Below, one piece after another: positions 10,861 through 23,581 of a stretch of DNA of 64,000 bases. Source of the stretch: Nicotiana tabacum. Its lineage: Eukaryota; Streptophyta; Magnoliopsida; Solanales; Solanaceae. The notes below the pieces were generated by a model that worked only from the letters and a program-made list of their open reading frames with translations, was not told the origin of the DNA and searched no databases. How positions within the stretch are numbered: position 1 is the stretch's first letter; every line of letters starts with the position of its first letter. A program made the position numbers and the translations under genes. The stretch covers positions 77,234,838 through 77,298,837 of the forward strand of contig NC_134094.1 of NCBI RefSeq assembly GCF_000715075.1, read 5' to 3'.

Positions 10861-13693
10861 TGCAACGACCCAACCGGTCGTTTTGAGCCCTAGCACGTCG
10901 TTCGGTAGTTTAAGGCCATGAGTAGCTTCACTTCAGGTATTATGACTTGTACGTGTGGCTGGAATTGAGTTTCGGGAAATTCAGAGTCGATTTGGAAAGA
11001 AAATTCTAAATTCGGAAGCTTTAAGTTGGAGGAATTGACTAATGTTTGACTTTTGAGTAAACAACCTCGGAATCGGGATTTAAAGGTTCCAACAGGTTCG
11101 TATGATAATTTTGGACTTAGGTGTATGTCCGGATCGGGTTTTGGATGATCCGGGAGCATTTCAATGCCTATTGTGGAAAGTTAGCATTTTGGAAAGATTT
11201 CATAAATTTGGGTTGAAGTGCATTTCAATGTTATCGATGTTCGTTTGGGATTCTGAACCTGGGAATAGCTCTGTATGGTGATTCTGGACTTAGGGGCACG
11301 TCCGAAAGTAGATTTGGAGGTCCGTAGGTCGTCTCGGGGTCATTTGGCAAACAATGGAAATTTGAAATTTTTAGAGAGTTTGACCGGGAGTGGACTTTTT
11401 GATATCTGGGTCGTATTCCAATTACGGAAGTTGGAGTAGGTCCGTAATGTTAATTATGACTTATGTACAAAATCTGAGGTCAATCGAACGTGATTTGATA
11501 GGATTCGGCATCGATTGTAGAAGTTTGAAGTTTCAAAGTTCATTAAGTTTGAATTGGAAGGTGATTCGTAGTTTCGATGTTGTTTGACATGATTTGAGGC
11601 CTCGACTAAGTTCGTAATGTGTTTTGGGACGTGTTGGTATTTTTGGTTGAGGTCCCGAGGGCCTCGGGTGGATTTCAGATGGTTAACGGATCGAGTTTGG
11701 GCTTGGAGGAATGCTGGAGTTGCTGTCATTTGGTGTAATCGCACCTGTGAGGTTTTGGCCGCAGGTGCGGAGCGGCAAAAGCGGCCAAGAGGTCGCATAA
11801 GCAAAAAGGGAGTGGGGGACTAGCAGTCCGCAGGTGAGGACGATTTGTCGCAGAAGCGGATGCGCACCTGCGGGGAATTTAGCGTAGAAGCGGATTGGGC
11901 AGCTGGGGGACTTCCGCAGAGGCGGAACATTTTGCCGCACCTGCGGAACCGCAGAAGCGGTCCAGTGAGCGCAGGTGCGGAGGTCGCCTTGGCTAAATAC
12001 ATAATTTAGCCAAATTAGGTTTTGGCTCATTTCACCTCTTTTCTCTCGTTGGAACCGGCCTTGGGGCCGATTTTGGAGTGCCATTTTGTCATCCTTCATG
12101 AGGTAAGTGATCCCCACATATTGTGAGTTAAATACATGGTTTATGCATGGATTTGAGCACGGAAATTTGTAAAATTTTGGAATTTTGAAGAAAAAACCTA
12201 GAAATTGGTATTTTTGGATTTTGACCACGAAATTGGACATAGAATTTGGAATAAATGATATATTTGAGTTCGTGGTGTTATGGGAAAAGTTTATCTCCAA
12301 ACAATTTCGGAATCTGGGCTTGTGGGCCCGAGGATGAATTTTACCGACTTTTTGAGCGGAGTTGAAAATTGTTTAAATTAATTAATTATGGGTATTATAG
12401 CACATTTTGTTTGGTTTGCACATTGTTTGCATAGTTTTGGATCGACAAGCATCAATTTGAGGTGTTAGAGTGGCGTTGGAGCCGGCTATGGAGCTTCGAA
12501 GCTAGGTAACCCTCTTTTTTAACCTTGTAAGAGGGAATTAACCCCATAGGTGAATTGATTTAATGTGTGCTTCTATTTGTGGGGGCTACGTATGCAGGAG
12601 GTGACGAGAGTCCGTGCGTAGCTACTATTATGCTTATGTACGGGTAGTCTAGGACCAAAATCATGTTATACTTGAGATGTTTGCAACCTACTTGTTAATT
12701 TAATTGCTTGAATCATATTGAAACTTGGTAAATGAACTGTAAAAGGTTAAACTTCATTTTCTTGACCCTCAATGAGAATTGGTATTTCCTTGAATAATTA
12801 ACCCTTAAACAAATTTTGAATTGGTTGTTTTAAATGTATTTTCTCTTTTGTGGAGCGGGCCGAACGCCTCGGTAGCAAATAGATGCATCTATGGTTCGTG
12901 TCGTTCGACCCTCGGCAGTGAACAGATTAAATATTATGTTGGATCGGGCCATACGACCTCAGCATAATTTGCTCATGATAAATCTTTGGAACCAATTATA
13001 GTTGATATTGCTTCTTTGTCTTGAGATATAAATTGTTAAATAATGAGAATAAATTTGGACAAAAATTTTCTATTAATAAAAGAATTGTCCACTCACTTCT
13101 TGTTATTGAGTTTACAGTTGTTTCATACAACCCATGCTTAAGTATAATATCGATATTTATTGTTAGCCCATAGTAAGTGTCAGAGTCAACCCCTCGTCAC
13201 TACTTCTTCGAGGTTAGATTAGATACTTACTGGGTATGTATTGATTTACGTACCCATACTACACTTGCTGCATATTTTTGTGCAGGTACATCTATGTCTA
13301 GTGGCCTTGTAGGCGCAGAGGAACGGTTATTGCGGGGATTTAGGTGAGCTGCATTCTATACTACGATCCGCAACCAGCAGATTCTCCTTCTGTGTTATTT
13401 ATATCTTTCATGTCTCATTTGTATCTCGGACAGATGCTGTATTTTATTTTACTCCCTAGTTAATGCTCATACACTTGTGACACCGGGTTTTAGGAGTAGT
13501 TATGGGTTGTTCAGTATTTTAGTTGCGGAAATAGTATCATTTACTCTGTAAGTCCTATCTTTTACTATTTAATTGAAGGAAATTACGATTGAAAAATACT
13601 AAAATACGTAATTAAGTTAATTAATTATCGTTGGCTTGTCTGACAGTGGTGTTATGCGCCATCACGACCTTTAAAGGATTTTGGGTCGTGACA
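10861..13693 (+). repeat. 3' LTR of LARD-A
   Basis: TGCAACGACCC ... GTCGTGACA, 2833 bp, homologous to 3552-6330. A minus-strand open stretch of 205 codons at 11683-12300 lies across the CpG word block and is not a gene. Confidence 0.92.
11755..11985 (+). promoter_or_regulatory. CpG-rich word array in LARD-A 3' LTR
   Basis: Same array as 4435-4680, with words such as GCAGGTGCGGA and CGCAGAAGCGG, followed by A/T-rich AATACATAATTTAG near 11995. Confidence 0.5.
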
Positions 13694-13963
13694 CCTAGGA
13701 TTTTCCCTTACTTGATAAAAAAACAAAAATACTTCATTCATAAGTTTTGTTTACTAGTTATTTCAATCTCTTAGAAGTCAATTTAGATAACAATTTTCCA
13801 CTAATGTTTAAAAGTTAAATCTAGTTATTTCAAGTTCTTTTCTTGAGTGTTTACCTTAGCATGAATCTAAACTCCATGTGGATTCGATCCCAACTTGCGT
13901 TGAATTTTATAATTGCAACGACCGATTCATATTCGTTAATTGGGTGTGAATTGGACATGATCA
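13694..13963 (+). repeat. Solo LTR (Athila/Tat-like), second part
   Basis: Continues the LTR interrupted at 3551. It contains GTGGATTCGATCCC and ends GACATGATCA. With TGAT...ATCA ends the flanking 5 bp are TCATC (2265-2269) and TCATT (13964-13968), one mismatch. If it ended at 13960 instead, TCATC would match perfectly but the LTR would end in GA. Confidence 0.62.
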
Positions 13964-14814
13964 TCATTACACATTCCAAATTATCAGACCAAATGCATAC
14001 TCATCATTGTGATAGTCATGCCAACTTTCTCAAGTGATCCAAACTCTCATTGTAGTATGTACATTCTACTGGGTGGAAGAAAAACCTCTTCATATGAACC
14101 TCACAAAAAGGCATACAACCTCAAGTCTTCTCACATGAGATAACCCACTTGTTAGCTTCAATTCAACATCTTCTATGACCTCCCAATTATTACAACCACT
14201 GTGTAATCAACTGATCTCCCCAAGTCTACATTCATCAATAAGATATAAGAATCCATTTTATTCCACTAATGAACAATTGAAAGTTTCATCAATGCATCAA
14301 CAACTCAATATTGTATTGCACATCAAGATGATAACCAAGCATCCATATTCCCTTTTGGATCTCAAGCAAATATTTCTCGTCACATCCAAGCTATCTAAGC
14401 GTATTCCTTAGTCACATAATACTTATCACACAACTATTTTGCTACTCACTCAACCATCAATCCCACACTAGGGACACTACCGGACGTATGAGTCCAAAGT
14501 TGCATGCTCACATAACTGAATCTGCCGAGCCAAAATTGTGGTCTCGACCTGACCTCAAGTCCTTTAGATTGTCCTACATTCACAACATAGAAAAATATCT
14601 CACTTTTCATCCATGACATCACAAGTCGTTGGTGCACAACTGATGCTGAGTACTCAACGTCACATATGAATGAATAGAAAGAACTGAAGATATAGAATTC
14701 AAGATCAAAGAACTTTGCAAGATAAGTATGAATGTCATGATACCGATCCGCAAGACTCTACTAGACATTTACTTATGACTCGTAGAATCTATGAACCTAG
14801 AGCTCTGATCGACT
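13964..14814 (-). mobile_element. LARD-B interior, proximal part, with decayed PBS
   Basis: Read on the minus strand from 14814 downwards: AGT, then CGATCAGAGCTCTAGGTTC, a damaged version of the TGGTATCAGAGC primer site, then GTCTAGTAGAGTCTTGC and CATACTTATCTT, which match the leaders of LARD-A and the Tekay-type element. No coding motif is seen. Confidence 0.65.
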
Positions 14815-15929
14815 TGTCACGCCCAAAATTCCACCAATTCGTGATGATACCTAACCTAACATGCTAGGTAAACTAACTAATATATACACAATCCGAACTA
14901 AATCATCATATAAATATTAATATAAGAATGCTAAAATCAATGCAACTATCCCAAGCACTGGTAGTACAAGTCATGAGCGACTAAGAATAGGAATACAATA
15001 TTGATATAAAGAAGGATTGCATCATCTTATTGTAATATACATAAATAGAATTACAAGTCCTAAACTACCATGAAAAAAGTGGTAGCTTGTGTCTGGAACG
15101 CTGATATATCTTTAATGCTAGTCTTCGTAATCCACAACAACTCAGATCTATAATATGTATGTAACGTACAGAAATGTAGTATGGGTACAATCGACTCTGT
15201 GTACTCAGTATCTTGACTAACATCAATGAAGAAGTGACGAGGTTTTTAAGTCAAAAAACACTCACTTTATATATAACATGCAGCTCAATAGCATGTATAA
15301 TAATAGAGAAATATCCATAAAAATACCAAATAACATCGTATGTCAACAATAATGTGCACGATTCAAGAATAAGATAATAAGCATGCCTTCCAAATAACTA
15401 GATCAAAGCATATACAAATGCTCCAATTCTGCATATCAACACAATTTGCATCAAATAGCCTTAATTCAAATACTTATACATGATCACCACGGATTATACA
15501 TGATAAGGGTCCATTTTCTTACAAGTTTCCAAATAGCATTTATATGAATGCTTCTACATGAGTTCAATATGTCGTTTTATGATAATAATCACCCATTTTT
15601 ATCAATCCAACACTCTCCGGGGGTCCATCAACTCACTAGCAAGTCCCATGTGTATGTATAATACATCAACTAGCATATGTAAAAGATATGCATGATAAAG
15701 TATGTAAAATGCATGAATATGCACAAAGAATTTACTTGAATGATCAATACTTTCAATTTTATTCTCAAAACTCATCACATCATATCTCACATCACAATCA
15801 ACCAGAAACCCATTAGTTTCTCACAACCTATATGTATGCCATCAAGAGAGAAACATGAGAGAGCGATCCTAGGGGGTGGATCCATATTAACACGGTGCAC
15901 AATAGAAAATTCATGCATTTCACGGTAGA

Positions 15930-16085
15930 AACCTCGCGCTATAATAATATCAATATCTCCATAACCGTACGGCAAAATCCTCGTACCATAACAATATGAA
16001 TATCACAATAACCGCACGACAGAAACCCCGTGCCATAACAATATCAATTTCACAATAATCACACGGCAGAAACCTCGATCCATAA
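15930..16085 (-). repeat. Tandem repeat in LARD-B LTR
   Basis: Three to four units of about 54 bp, on the minus strand built around GTTATGGCACGAGGTTTCTG followed by CCGTGCGGTTATTGTG. Confidence 0.75.
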
Positions 16086-16590
16086 TCATCTCAACTCCAT
16101 GGACAACTCACGTGTCATAATCCCAGTCTACATCAGAGAAACATATGCAGGATTGTATGCATATGAATAAGATATGATCTTTATGCATGATATATGCATG
16201 TATATAATATATGACTACAATTTCAAGCGGTAATCCATCCACCAAATGGTCAATATATTCAATTAAGTATCAAAGCCCTAAATATAATATCTAACAGAAA
16301 TAAGGGAACTCAAGTAGTCATACAATAGTTTAAGGCATATCACACGAATAACATGTATGAATGTGTGTTCATAATACAATATGTGATTATAGTCAAATCA
16401 AGTATATCATCAATCTTAAGAATACACATCATGCTTCCAAAAAGGTATCATTAACCTAAACATTAACTCTAGCATGATTTATTATGCTCACATAGTCATT
16501 CAATCGAGTAAAACATAGAACAAGTAGAACACACAACCAAATAAGACAAAGTAATCAAGATTCTACCCCAAGCATGAATAACCATGGTAC

Positions 16591-16730
<140 letters not shown>

Positions 16731-17329
16731 CTCCTACATGTAGAAAACAATATCATTTATTAGAAAATATTTCCACAACCAAAGCTAGGCAAGACACTTA
16801 CCTCATCTGGGCTACTCTAAAGCTCCAAAATTGCTTTTTTCCTTAGAAATTACCTCCAACCAGCTCAGATCTATCCAAACATCATCCAAGAAAATCAAGC
16901 AATGATATAGGAAGCAATATCAATCAATAAAGTTTCAATCTTTGTAAAATTTTCAAAAAGTCAACAAACGTCAACCCGGGCTTACGTGCCAAAAATCCGA
17001 AACCAATACCAGATTCCAATACCCATAACATGCCAAGTAAAATATGTAATTAGATTTAAAATCCGATTACAAATCAGTACTCAAAACCTCAAAATACCCT
17101 CTCATAATTTGTAGACAAAATTCTAATATTTTACTTTGAATTTTCATGTTTTGGTGTAGAAATCCATGGAGAATCATAATATATAATCAAAATCAAATAG
17201 AAATTACTTACCCTCAAATTATGGGTAAAGTATACCTCCAAAATTGCCTCATCCTGATCTCAAAGACTCAAAATAATGAAAATGAGCAATTCCCGAAATT
17301 TTGAACGTAAAATACCCTGAAGCCAAATA

Positions 17330-17600
17330 AAGCATCACGTTCGCGACCAGCACCCATGCAATTGTGAAGTGTCACTGGCAGACACATATGCATTCGCGAA
17401 CCAGTGCACGTAATCGCACAGAGTAACACCTCTAGCCCCAGAACTCTAATACGCGATCGTTGGATACACCTCGCAACCGCGAACCTTCATCAGACGACCC
17501 AATGCGATTGCAGACAGGTTCCACGCGATCGCGGTGAACAAAGCTTCACCAGCCACTTTCTCTCTCTATCTCTCTCTCTCTCTCTCTCTCTACGCAATCA
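17330..17600 (-). promoter_or_regulatory. CpG-rich word array and (CT)n tract in LARD-B LTR
   Basis: Words such as TTCGCGAACC, ACGCGATCG, CAACCGCGAACC and ACGCGATCGCGG, then a CT tract at 17558-17591. Downstream on the minus strand there is TTTATTT-type A/T-rich sequence near 17320. Confidence 0.45.
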
Positions 17601-18166
17601 CGAAACATGCCTCACGATGACGAAGAGCATCACTGACAATAGAAAAACCAGCAATCAACTTAGCTCCAAAATAATCTGAAAGTACTCTGAAACTCATTTG
17701 ATCCCCACAGAACCTCGTGCTATCATCCTAACAAGTCCATATACCTTATTCAAACTTGTACAAAGTCTCAAAATATGAATAACAATATTAAAACAAAGAA
17801 TCATGCATCAAACAAAAAATCTTTATATGTTCATAAGTTCAAAATTCCAACTTTCAACTAGAAGCGCTAAAACAATCTCGAGCCATCCGAGGCCCTAACC
17901 AAAAATACATACAAGTCCAAAATCATAATACGAACCTATTAAACCCTTCAAATCACCAATCCAAAGTTGTTTACGTAAAAGTCAAATATTGGTCAACTCT
18001 TTGAACTTAAAGATTCCAAATTAAGAGTTACTCTTCTTAACTACTCCCAAACCTCTAAGAATCAAAGCCAACCATACTCGCAATTCATAATACCTCATAC
18101 GAAGCTACCCAAAGTCTCAAATCACAGAAAAAGCCAGAATTCAAAATGACTGATCGGGTCAATACA

Positions 18167-18271
18167 CTTATTACAAGTTTCTTCTTGTAGGAACTAAAAT
18201 ACAATATCAACGTTATTGGGCCAAATAGACATGCATATAAATGATGTTCTACCAAGAAAGTTTGGGCCAAA
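18167..18271 (-). repeat. Older LTR-like fragment, part 1
   Basis: With 32445-32600 this forms a roughly 260 bp minus-strand segment that would begin TGTAACAACCC at 32600. It may be an older LTR fragment into which LARD-B inserted, or the true start of the LARD-B LTR. The sequence alone does not decide. Confidence 0.35.
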
Positions 18272-18866
18272 TGTAACGACCCAACATGTGGTTTTGAGCA
18301 CTTGCATTCCGTTCAGCTATTTGAAGTCTTGAGTAGCTTCAGATGATATATTATGACTTGTGTGAATTGTTAGTTTTGGTTTTCAGATGGTTCAGGATTT
18401 GATTTTGAAGAATGATTCTCAACTAGGAATCTTTAAGTTAGAAGAGTTGACCAAGTTTGACTTTTGTGTATTTGACCTTGGATCGGAGTTTTTATGATTT
18501 TGTTAGGTCCGAATACTGATCATGGACTTGGATATATGCTCGGACCCGCATTTGAATATTTCTAGAAAGTTTTAGTACTATTTGGTGAAAGTTAGAAATT
18601 TGAAGGTTTGGAATGTTCATAAGTTTGATAGGGAGTTGACTTTGATGATATCTTGCATGGATTGTTGTTCAAAGAGTTGGAATAGGTTTGTTATGTCATT
18701 TGGAACTTGTGTAAAAAATGTGTGGTCATTCCGAGTTGATTTGGTATGGTTCGGCACGAGTTTTAAAAGTTGAAAGTTCAAAAGTTCATTAAGTTTGATT
18801 TGAGGTGCGATTCGTAGTTTTGATGCTATTATGTGTGAATTGAGGCCTTGAGTAGGTCCATGTTAT
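18272..18866 (+). repeat. Solo LTR 2 (Ty3/gypsy, Tekay-like), first part
   Basis: Starts TGTAACGACCCAACATGTGG and is interrupted by the Tekay-type element after GTTAT (18862-18866). It resumes at 29890. Flanking CCAAA (18267-18271) and CTAAA (32445-32449) are an imperfect 5 bp TSD. Confidence 0.78.
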
Positions 18867-19599
18867 TAAGATGACCCGATAGGTAATTTTGAGTTTTAAC
18901 CTATATTTTCATGCTTCGAGACCTTGATTAGCCCCGTTTAGCATTTCTCGGATTATGTGCGCAATCCGTGTCTTAATCTGGAAAGTCTTTATGTCAAAAA
19001 CTAAAACAAAATGTGAATTTTTGCCTTAAAATGATTTGAGTTGACTACGGTCAATATTTTATATAAACGGACCCGGATCAGTATTTTGACGATCCCAGTG
19101 GGTCCGTATCGTGATTTGGGACCTGGGCATATGCCCGAAATTGAATTTGGAAGTCCCTAACTTGTTTTGATGTGATTTGTTGAAAATCAGTAATTTGAAG
19201 GTTTAAAGAATTCAATTTGACCGTAGGTTGAATTTATAGCTACCGGGTCCGGATTTTGGTTACGAAACTTGGTATAGGTTCATTTTACATTTAAGACTTG
19301 TCTGCAAAATTTGGTGCAAAACGGAATTGATTTGATGTGATTCAGACGTTTGGTTGTGAATTTGAAAGTTCTTAAGTTTCTTTGAAAATTCCATGCATTT
19401 TGATGTCCAATTCATAGTTCTAGGTATTATTTTGGTGTTTTGATCACGCGAGCGAGTTTGTATGATATTATTACACATGTGTGAATGTTTTTTTTGGAGC
19501 TCGAGGGACTCGAGTGAGTTTCGGATAGGCTACGGATCGATTTTGGACTTAAGAAGTCTGTTGATTTTGTTGTTGGTGGTGTCTGTCATTTTGTGCTTC

Positions 19600-19920
19600 G
19601 CGATCGCGAAGGTACTCTCATGATCGCGAAGGGGAAACTGGGACAGGGGCGGAACTTCTTCATCGCGAATGCGATGGCTTGGTCGCGAACGCAAAGCACT
19701 GGGGGTTTACCCTTCGCGAACGCGACCAACCGTAGGGTTATGGGGCCTGGGAAGGGAGCTTAGCTGTTACTCTTTGCGAATGTGACATATGGACCGTGAA
19801 GGCAGGTGGGAGTAAGCTTTCGCGAACGCGAGGAGTGGCTAGCGAACACGAAGGCCTTTAGCCTTTGTTATTTCGCGATTTCGTCAGGCCCTTCGCGAAC
19901 GCAAAGAAGGCCTAACTCCC
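19600..19920 (+). promoter_or_regulatory. CpG-rich word array in Tekay-type 5' LTR
   Basis: Repeated words TTCGCGAACGCGA, CGCGATCGCGAAG, TCGCGAATGCGAT and relatives, on both strands, followed at once by TTTAAATA (19926). Promoter role inferred from position. Confidence 0.55.
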
Positions 19921-20778
19921 AATGATTTAAATATCCCAAAGTCGGGATTCAACCCATTTTTCACCATTTTCAAGTTTGAGATCGGCCCAGAGGCTATTTT
20001 GAAGAGGTTTTTCATCCCAACTTCATAGGTTAATAGACTTTAACTTATTTCCTTCCATTTCCATAACACTCATTGATTTTAACTTTTAATCTATGCTTTT
20101 TCATGGTAGAAATTCGGGATTTAGGTAGAAATTAGAGATTTTGAGAAATTGAGATTTAGACCTCAAATTAAGGTCGAATTTTAAAAATAATCACATAACC
20201 GGGCTCGGGGGTGAATGGGTAATCAAGTTTTGGTCCGAATCTCAAGGTTTGACCAAGCAAGCCCGGGATTGACTTTTTTCAAAAACATTAAATATTGAAT
20301 CTTTTTCACTCGTGGGTAGTTTCTAAAGATTGTTATGAATTATTTGAACTATATTTGGTTAGATTTGATTGGTTTGGAGGCCAATTCTAGAGGAAACGCC
20401 GCGGTTGAGCATATATTTGGTTGCGGAGTGAGGTAAGTATCGTGGTTAACATTCACTTGAGGGATTAGAACTTGTTAGTTTAATTGCTACGTGTTTAATG
20501 TGTGGTAACAACGTATAAGTGAGGTGACGAGCACTTATGCGTTGTTATTGGGTTGAAGCATGCGTGTGGAACTTGTTTCTTTGTATTTTATTGCTTTGTT
20601 AAATATGATATCTATGCTTATGTTAGATTATCACTTCTTTGATTATTCGTTTCGTAATTATTGCTTATTTCAAAGTTGTTGAATATTGTTGGAAGTTAAA
20701 GTTTGGTATCATAGCACCATATTTGAAGTTAAATTTATTATCCGCATTATTTATGATTCGAATTCATATTTTCATTAT

Positions 20779-21110
20779 CATATGGTGAGGAAGAGAGTAA
20801 AAGCACGAAGTATGATGTCGTGCCATTGCATTTACATTATCATTATTACATGATGAGGAAGAGAGTAAAAGCACGAAGGGTGATGTCATGCCATTTCATT
20901 TATAATATCATTATTACATGGTGAGGAAGAGAGTAAAAGCATGAAGGGTGATGCCGTGTCATTTCATTCATATTATTATTACATGGTGAGGACGAGATTA
21001 AAAGCACGAAGGGTGATATCGTGCCATTATATTCATATTATTGCATGATGAGGACAAGAGTAAAAGCACGAGGGGTGATGTCGTGCCATTTTCATATCAT
21101 TGGTTTGACT
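20779..21110 (+). repeat. Tandem repeat in Tekay-type 5' LTR
   Basis: Five units of 64-70 bp, each with ATGGTGAGGA, AGAGTAAAAGCACGAAG and GTGATGTCGTGCCATT. The same array is in the 3' LTR at 28905-29215. Confidence 0.9.
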
Positions 21111-21773
21111 GATTTTATCGGCATTGATGATTTACTTGGTTATTTCGTGATTTCATACCTGTTGTAGTTGTTATATTTTCCCCTTTTTGCATGTCCCCTC
21201 CCAATTCGTACGTTACGATTCTTTGTTATTATTGCTGCTTTATATACACTTGTACATATTTATTTACGTAGGTATCTTGTCATAGCCTCGTCAATACCTC
21301 ATCGAGGTTAGGCTCGATACCTACGGAGTACATTGGGCCGGTTGTACTCATACTACACTTCTGTACTTCTTGTGCAGATACTAGTATTAGTCCTAGCGGC
21401 GCTCAATAGCTTTTGCTCAGATTCAGTCGTTATCGGAGATTTGAGGTATAGTTGCACAATGTACGCAGCCCTGGAGTCCCCTTCCCTTTTATCTTTACTG
21501 TTTTATTGAGTTTCAAAATAGTTGTATTTTGTTCAGACCTTGTTTGTAGCACTCTAGATGTTCATGTACTCGTGACTCCAGGTTCTGAGTTATGTTTAGA
21601 CTTCGTTGTTCGGTATTATTTTATTCTACTTCAGACTTAGATCGTTATCATTTTTAATATTTTATTTTCAAATGTTAAAATTAGTTAATATTCTGTTTCA
21701 CGTTGGTTTGCCTAGCAAGTAGATGTTAGGCGATGTCATGACCCCGAGGTTGGGATTCTGGGTTGTGACAAGT

Positions 21774-21785
21774 TGGTATCAGAGC
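21774..21785 (+). other. Primer binding site of the Tekay-type element
   Basis: TGGTATCAGAGC, complement of initiator Met tRNA, three bases after the LTR. Confidence 0.93.
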
Positions 21786-21973
21786 ACTAGATTGCTTAGG
21801 TCTTAAGAGTCATGAGCAAGTTTAGTACAGTCTGGAGGATCAACACGGAGACGTCTGTACTTATCTTCTAGAGGCTATGGAGTTTTAGGAAACATTTCAC
21901 TTCTTTATTTCCCCATCGTGCTATTTTGTTCTATCATTGATGTTTGAATCATTCCATTGTTATTCTCTCGCAG

Positions 21974-23560
21974 ATGGTGAGAACACGCACAACATCTATA
22001 GTCGGGCAGGAGCTGGAGCCCCCTATTGCAACTACTACCAGGGGTAGAGGCCAAGGTCGAGGTCGAGCGAGAGGCCAAGGCAGAGGCAGGGCTCATACTA
22101 GAGCTCAAGCAGTAGCACCCATAGTGGAGCCTTAGATTGATCATGAGGAGGATATCCCAGCTTAGACCGTACCAGTTGGACCAGCTCTGGTCCCGGAGGG
22201 ATTCATATCCACTCCAGTGCTTCAGAACACTCTAGTCTTTTTGGTGGGACTTATGGAGAGTATGGCCTAGACCGATGCATTTCCTGTGGCACCAACCGTC
22301 TTTCAGGCTAGGGGAGGAGCATAGACTCCAGCTACCCACACTCCGGAGTAGATGGCTCCCCTATATCAGACTCTAGTAGCCCAACCAGTTGGGGTATTTC
22401 AGCTGATTGTTGCGGTACAGACCGGTGAGAGGCCCGCGATGTCTACCGAGGGATTGATGAGATTGGACAAGTTCACAAAGCTCTTCCCTATTCACTTTAG
22501 GATTACTTGGACCATTACCACGAGGTGTTGCACAATATGGGTATTGTTGAGACCAATGGGGTTGGCTTTACAGTGTTTCAGATGACCGGTTCTGCCAAGA
22601 GATGGTAGAGAGATTATGTTTTGACCAAATCAGCTGGTTCACCTTCACTTACCTGGGATCAGTTTTCAAAACTATTTCTATAGAAGTCCATTCCTTTCAC
22701 TCTAAGAGAGGAGTATCGCAGGCAGTTTGAGCGCCTTCAGTAGGGTAGCATGACCGCTACCCATTATCAGACTCGATTTGTGAACCTAGCTCTCCAGGCA
22801 GTTACTTTACTCCCTACTGAGAGGGATAGAGTGAGGATATTCATTGATTGAGGATATTCATTGATGGACTCACTTTCAGTATCATGCAACAGAAGGCCAA
22901 GAAGACTGTATATGATATTTCTTTCCAGAGGGTTATAGGGATTGCTAGACGGATCGAGATGGTTAGTGGTCAAGAGAGGGGGTCAGTGTCTGATAAGAGG
23001 CCTCGTCATTTCGGTGGTTTTAGCGGTGTCTCGTCTGGAGGTAGGGGTACTTTTAGTAGAGGTCATCCTCTTAGGCCATTTCAGCCATCACTTTAGACAT
23101 CCCATGGTGCTTTAGGTAGTCGTGGTCCTTGTGTATATCATCTTGAGCAGCTAGTCTACAGTTCATCATCAGCTCCTATTAGTACACCTCCGATCCAGAT
23201 TATTAGAATGGTTATCCAGGTCGACAGGCCAAGTTCCAGGGTCAGCAGTCACAGCAACCGAGGGCTTATTATACGTGTGGAGATCCGAGGCACCTTTCTA
23301 GATTTTTCCCCATGTCACAGTACGGCATGCAATACAGGGTTCTCGTGCCATGGTTCCAGCACCAGTTGCTTCACCGCCCGCTCAGCCAGCTAGAAGCGGG
23401 GGTCAGACTGCCAGAGATATAGGTTAGGCCATTAGAGGCGGAGGTCAGGCCGTTAGAGATGGAGGCCAGTCAACTAGAGGCCATCCGAGAGGCGGAGGTA
23501 ATAGTGGTGGGGGCCAGCTCCATTTTTATGCATTCCCATCTAGACCTAAGGCTGAGTCAT
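21974..23560 (+). pseudogene. gag pseudogene of the Tekay-type element
   Basis: Capsid/nucleocapsid gene that would package element RNA in cytoplasmic particles. The likely start is ATG 21974 (MVRTRTTSIV), followed by an Arg-Gly-rich stretch. The capsid region is readable with frame changes (RLDKFTKLFP, then TGSAKR and TWDQFSKLF). TAG stops occur at 22133 and later, and a direct duplication of GAGGATATTCATTGATT (about 22833-22864) adds a frameshift. The CCHC knuckle near 23268-23310 has lost its first and last Cys (YYTCGDPRHLSRFFP). The protease follows. Non-functional. Confidence 0.82.
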
Positions 23561-23581
23561 CTAACATCATTATCATAGGTA

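Larger units (their letters stand above)
3552..13693 (+). mobile_element. LARD-A: complete non-coding LTR retrotransposon related to Tekay/Del
   Basis: A 10.14 kb element with two long LTRs (2.78 and 2.83 kb), an initiator-Met tRNA primer binding site, a polypurine tract and a perfect 5 bp TSD, CCTAG (3547-3551 and 13694-13698). The 4.5 kb interior has no gag or pol ORF and no recognisable pol motif in any frame. This fits a large retrotransposon derivative. LTR termini (TGTAACGACCC ... GTCGTGACA), the leader after the PBS and a motif before the PPT resemble the coding Tekay-type element at 18867-29889, so a Tekay-type helper is the likely source of mobility (inference). Confidence 0.9.
18867..21770 (+). 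repeat. 5' LTR of the Tekay-type element
   Basis: 2904 bp, ends GGTTGTGACA. It carries a CpG word block (19600-19920), then TTTAAATA at 19926-19933 as the likely TATA box, then a tandem block (20779-21110). Confidence 0.93.

Noticed and set aside
11683..12300. 205-codon open frame on the minus strand
   Set aside because: It lies wholly inside the 3' LTR of LARD-A, antisense over the CpG-rich word block and A/T-rich sequence; the same place in the 5' LTR is not open, and no domain is recognisable.
20779..21110. CRISPR-like regular repeats
   Set aside because: Units are contiguous tandem repeats without unique spacers, inside plant LTRs, with no cas genes.
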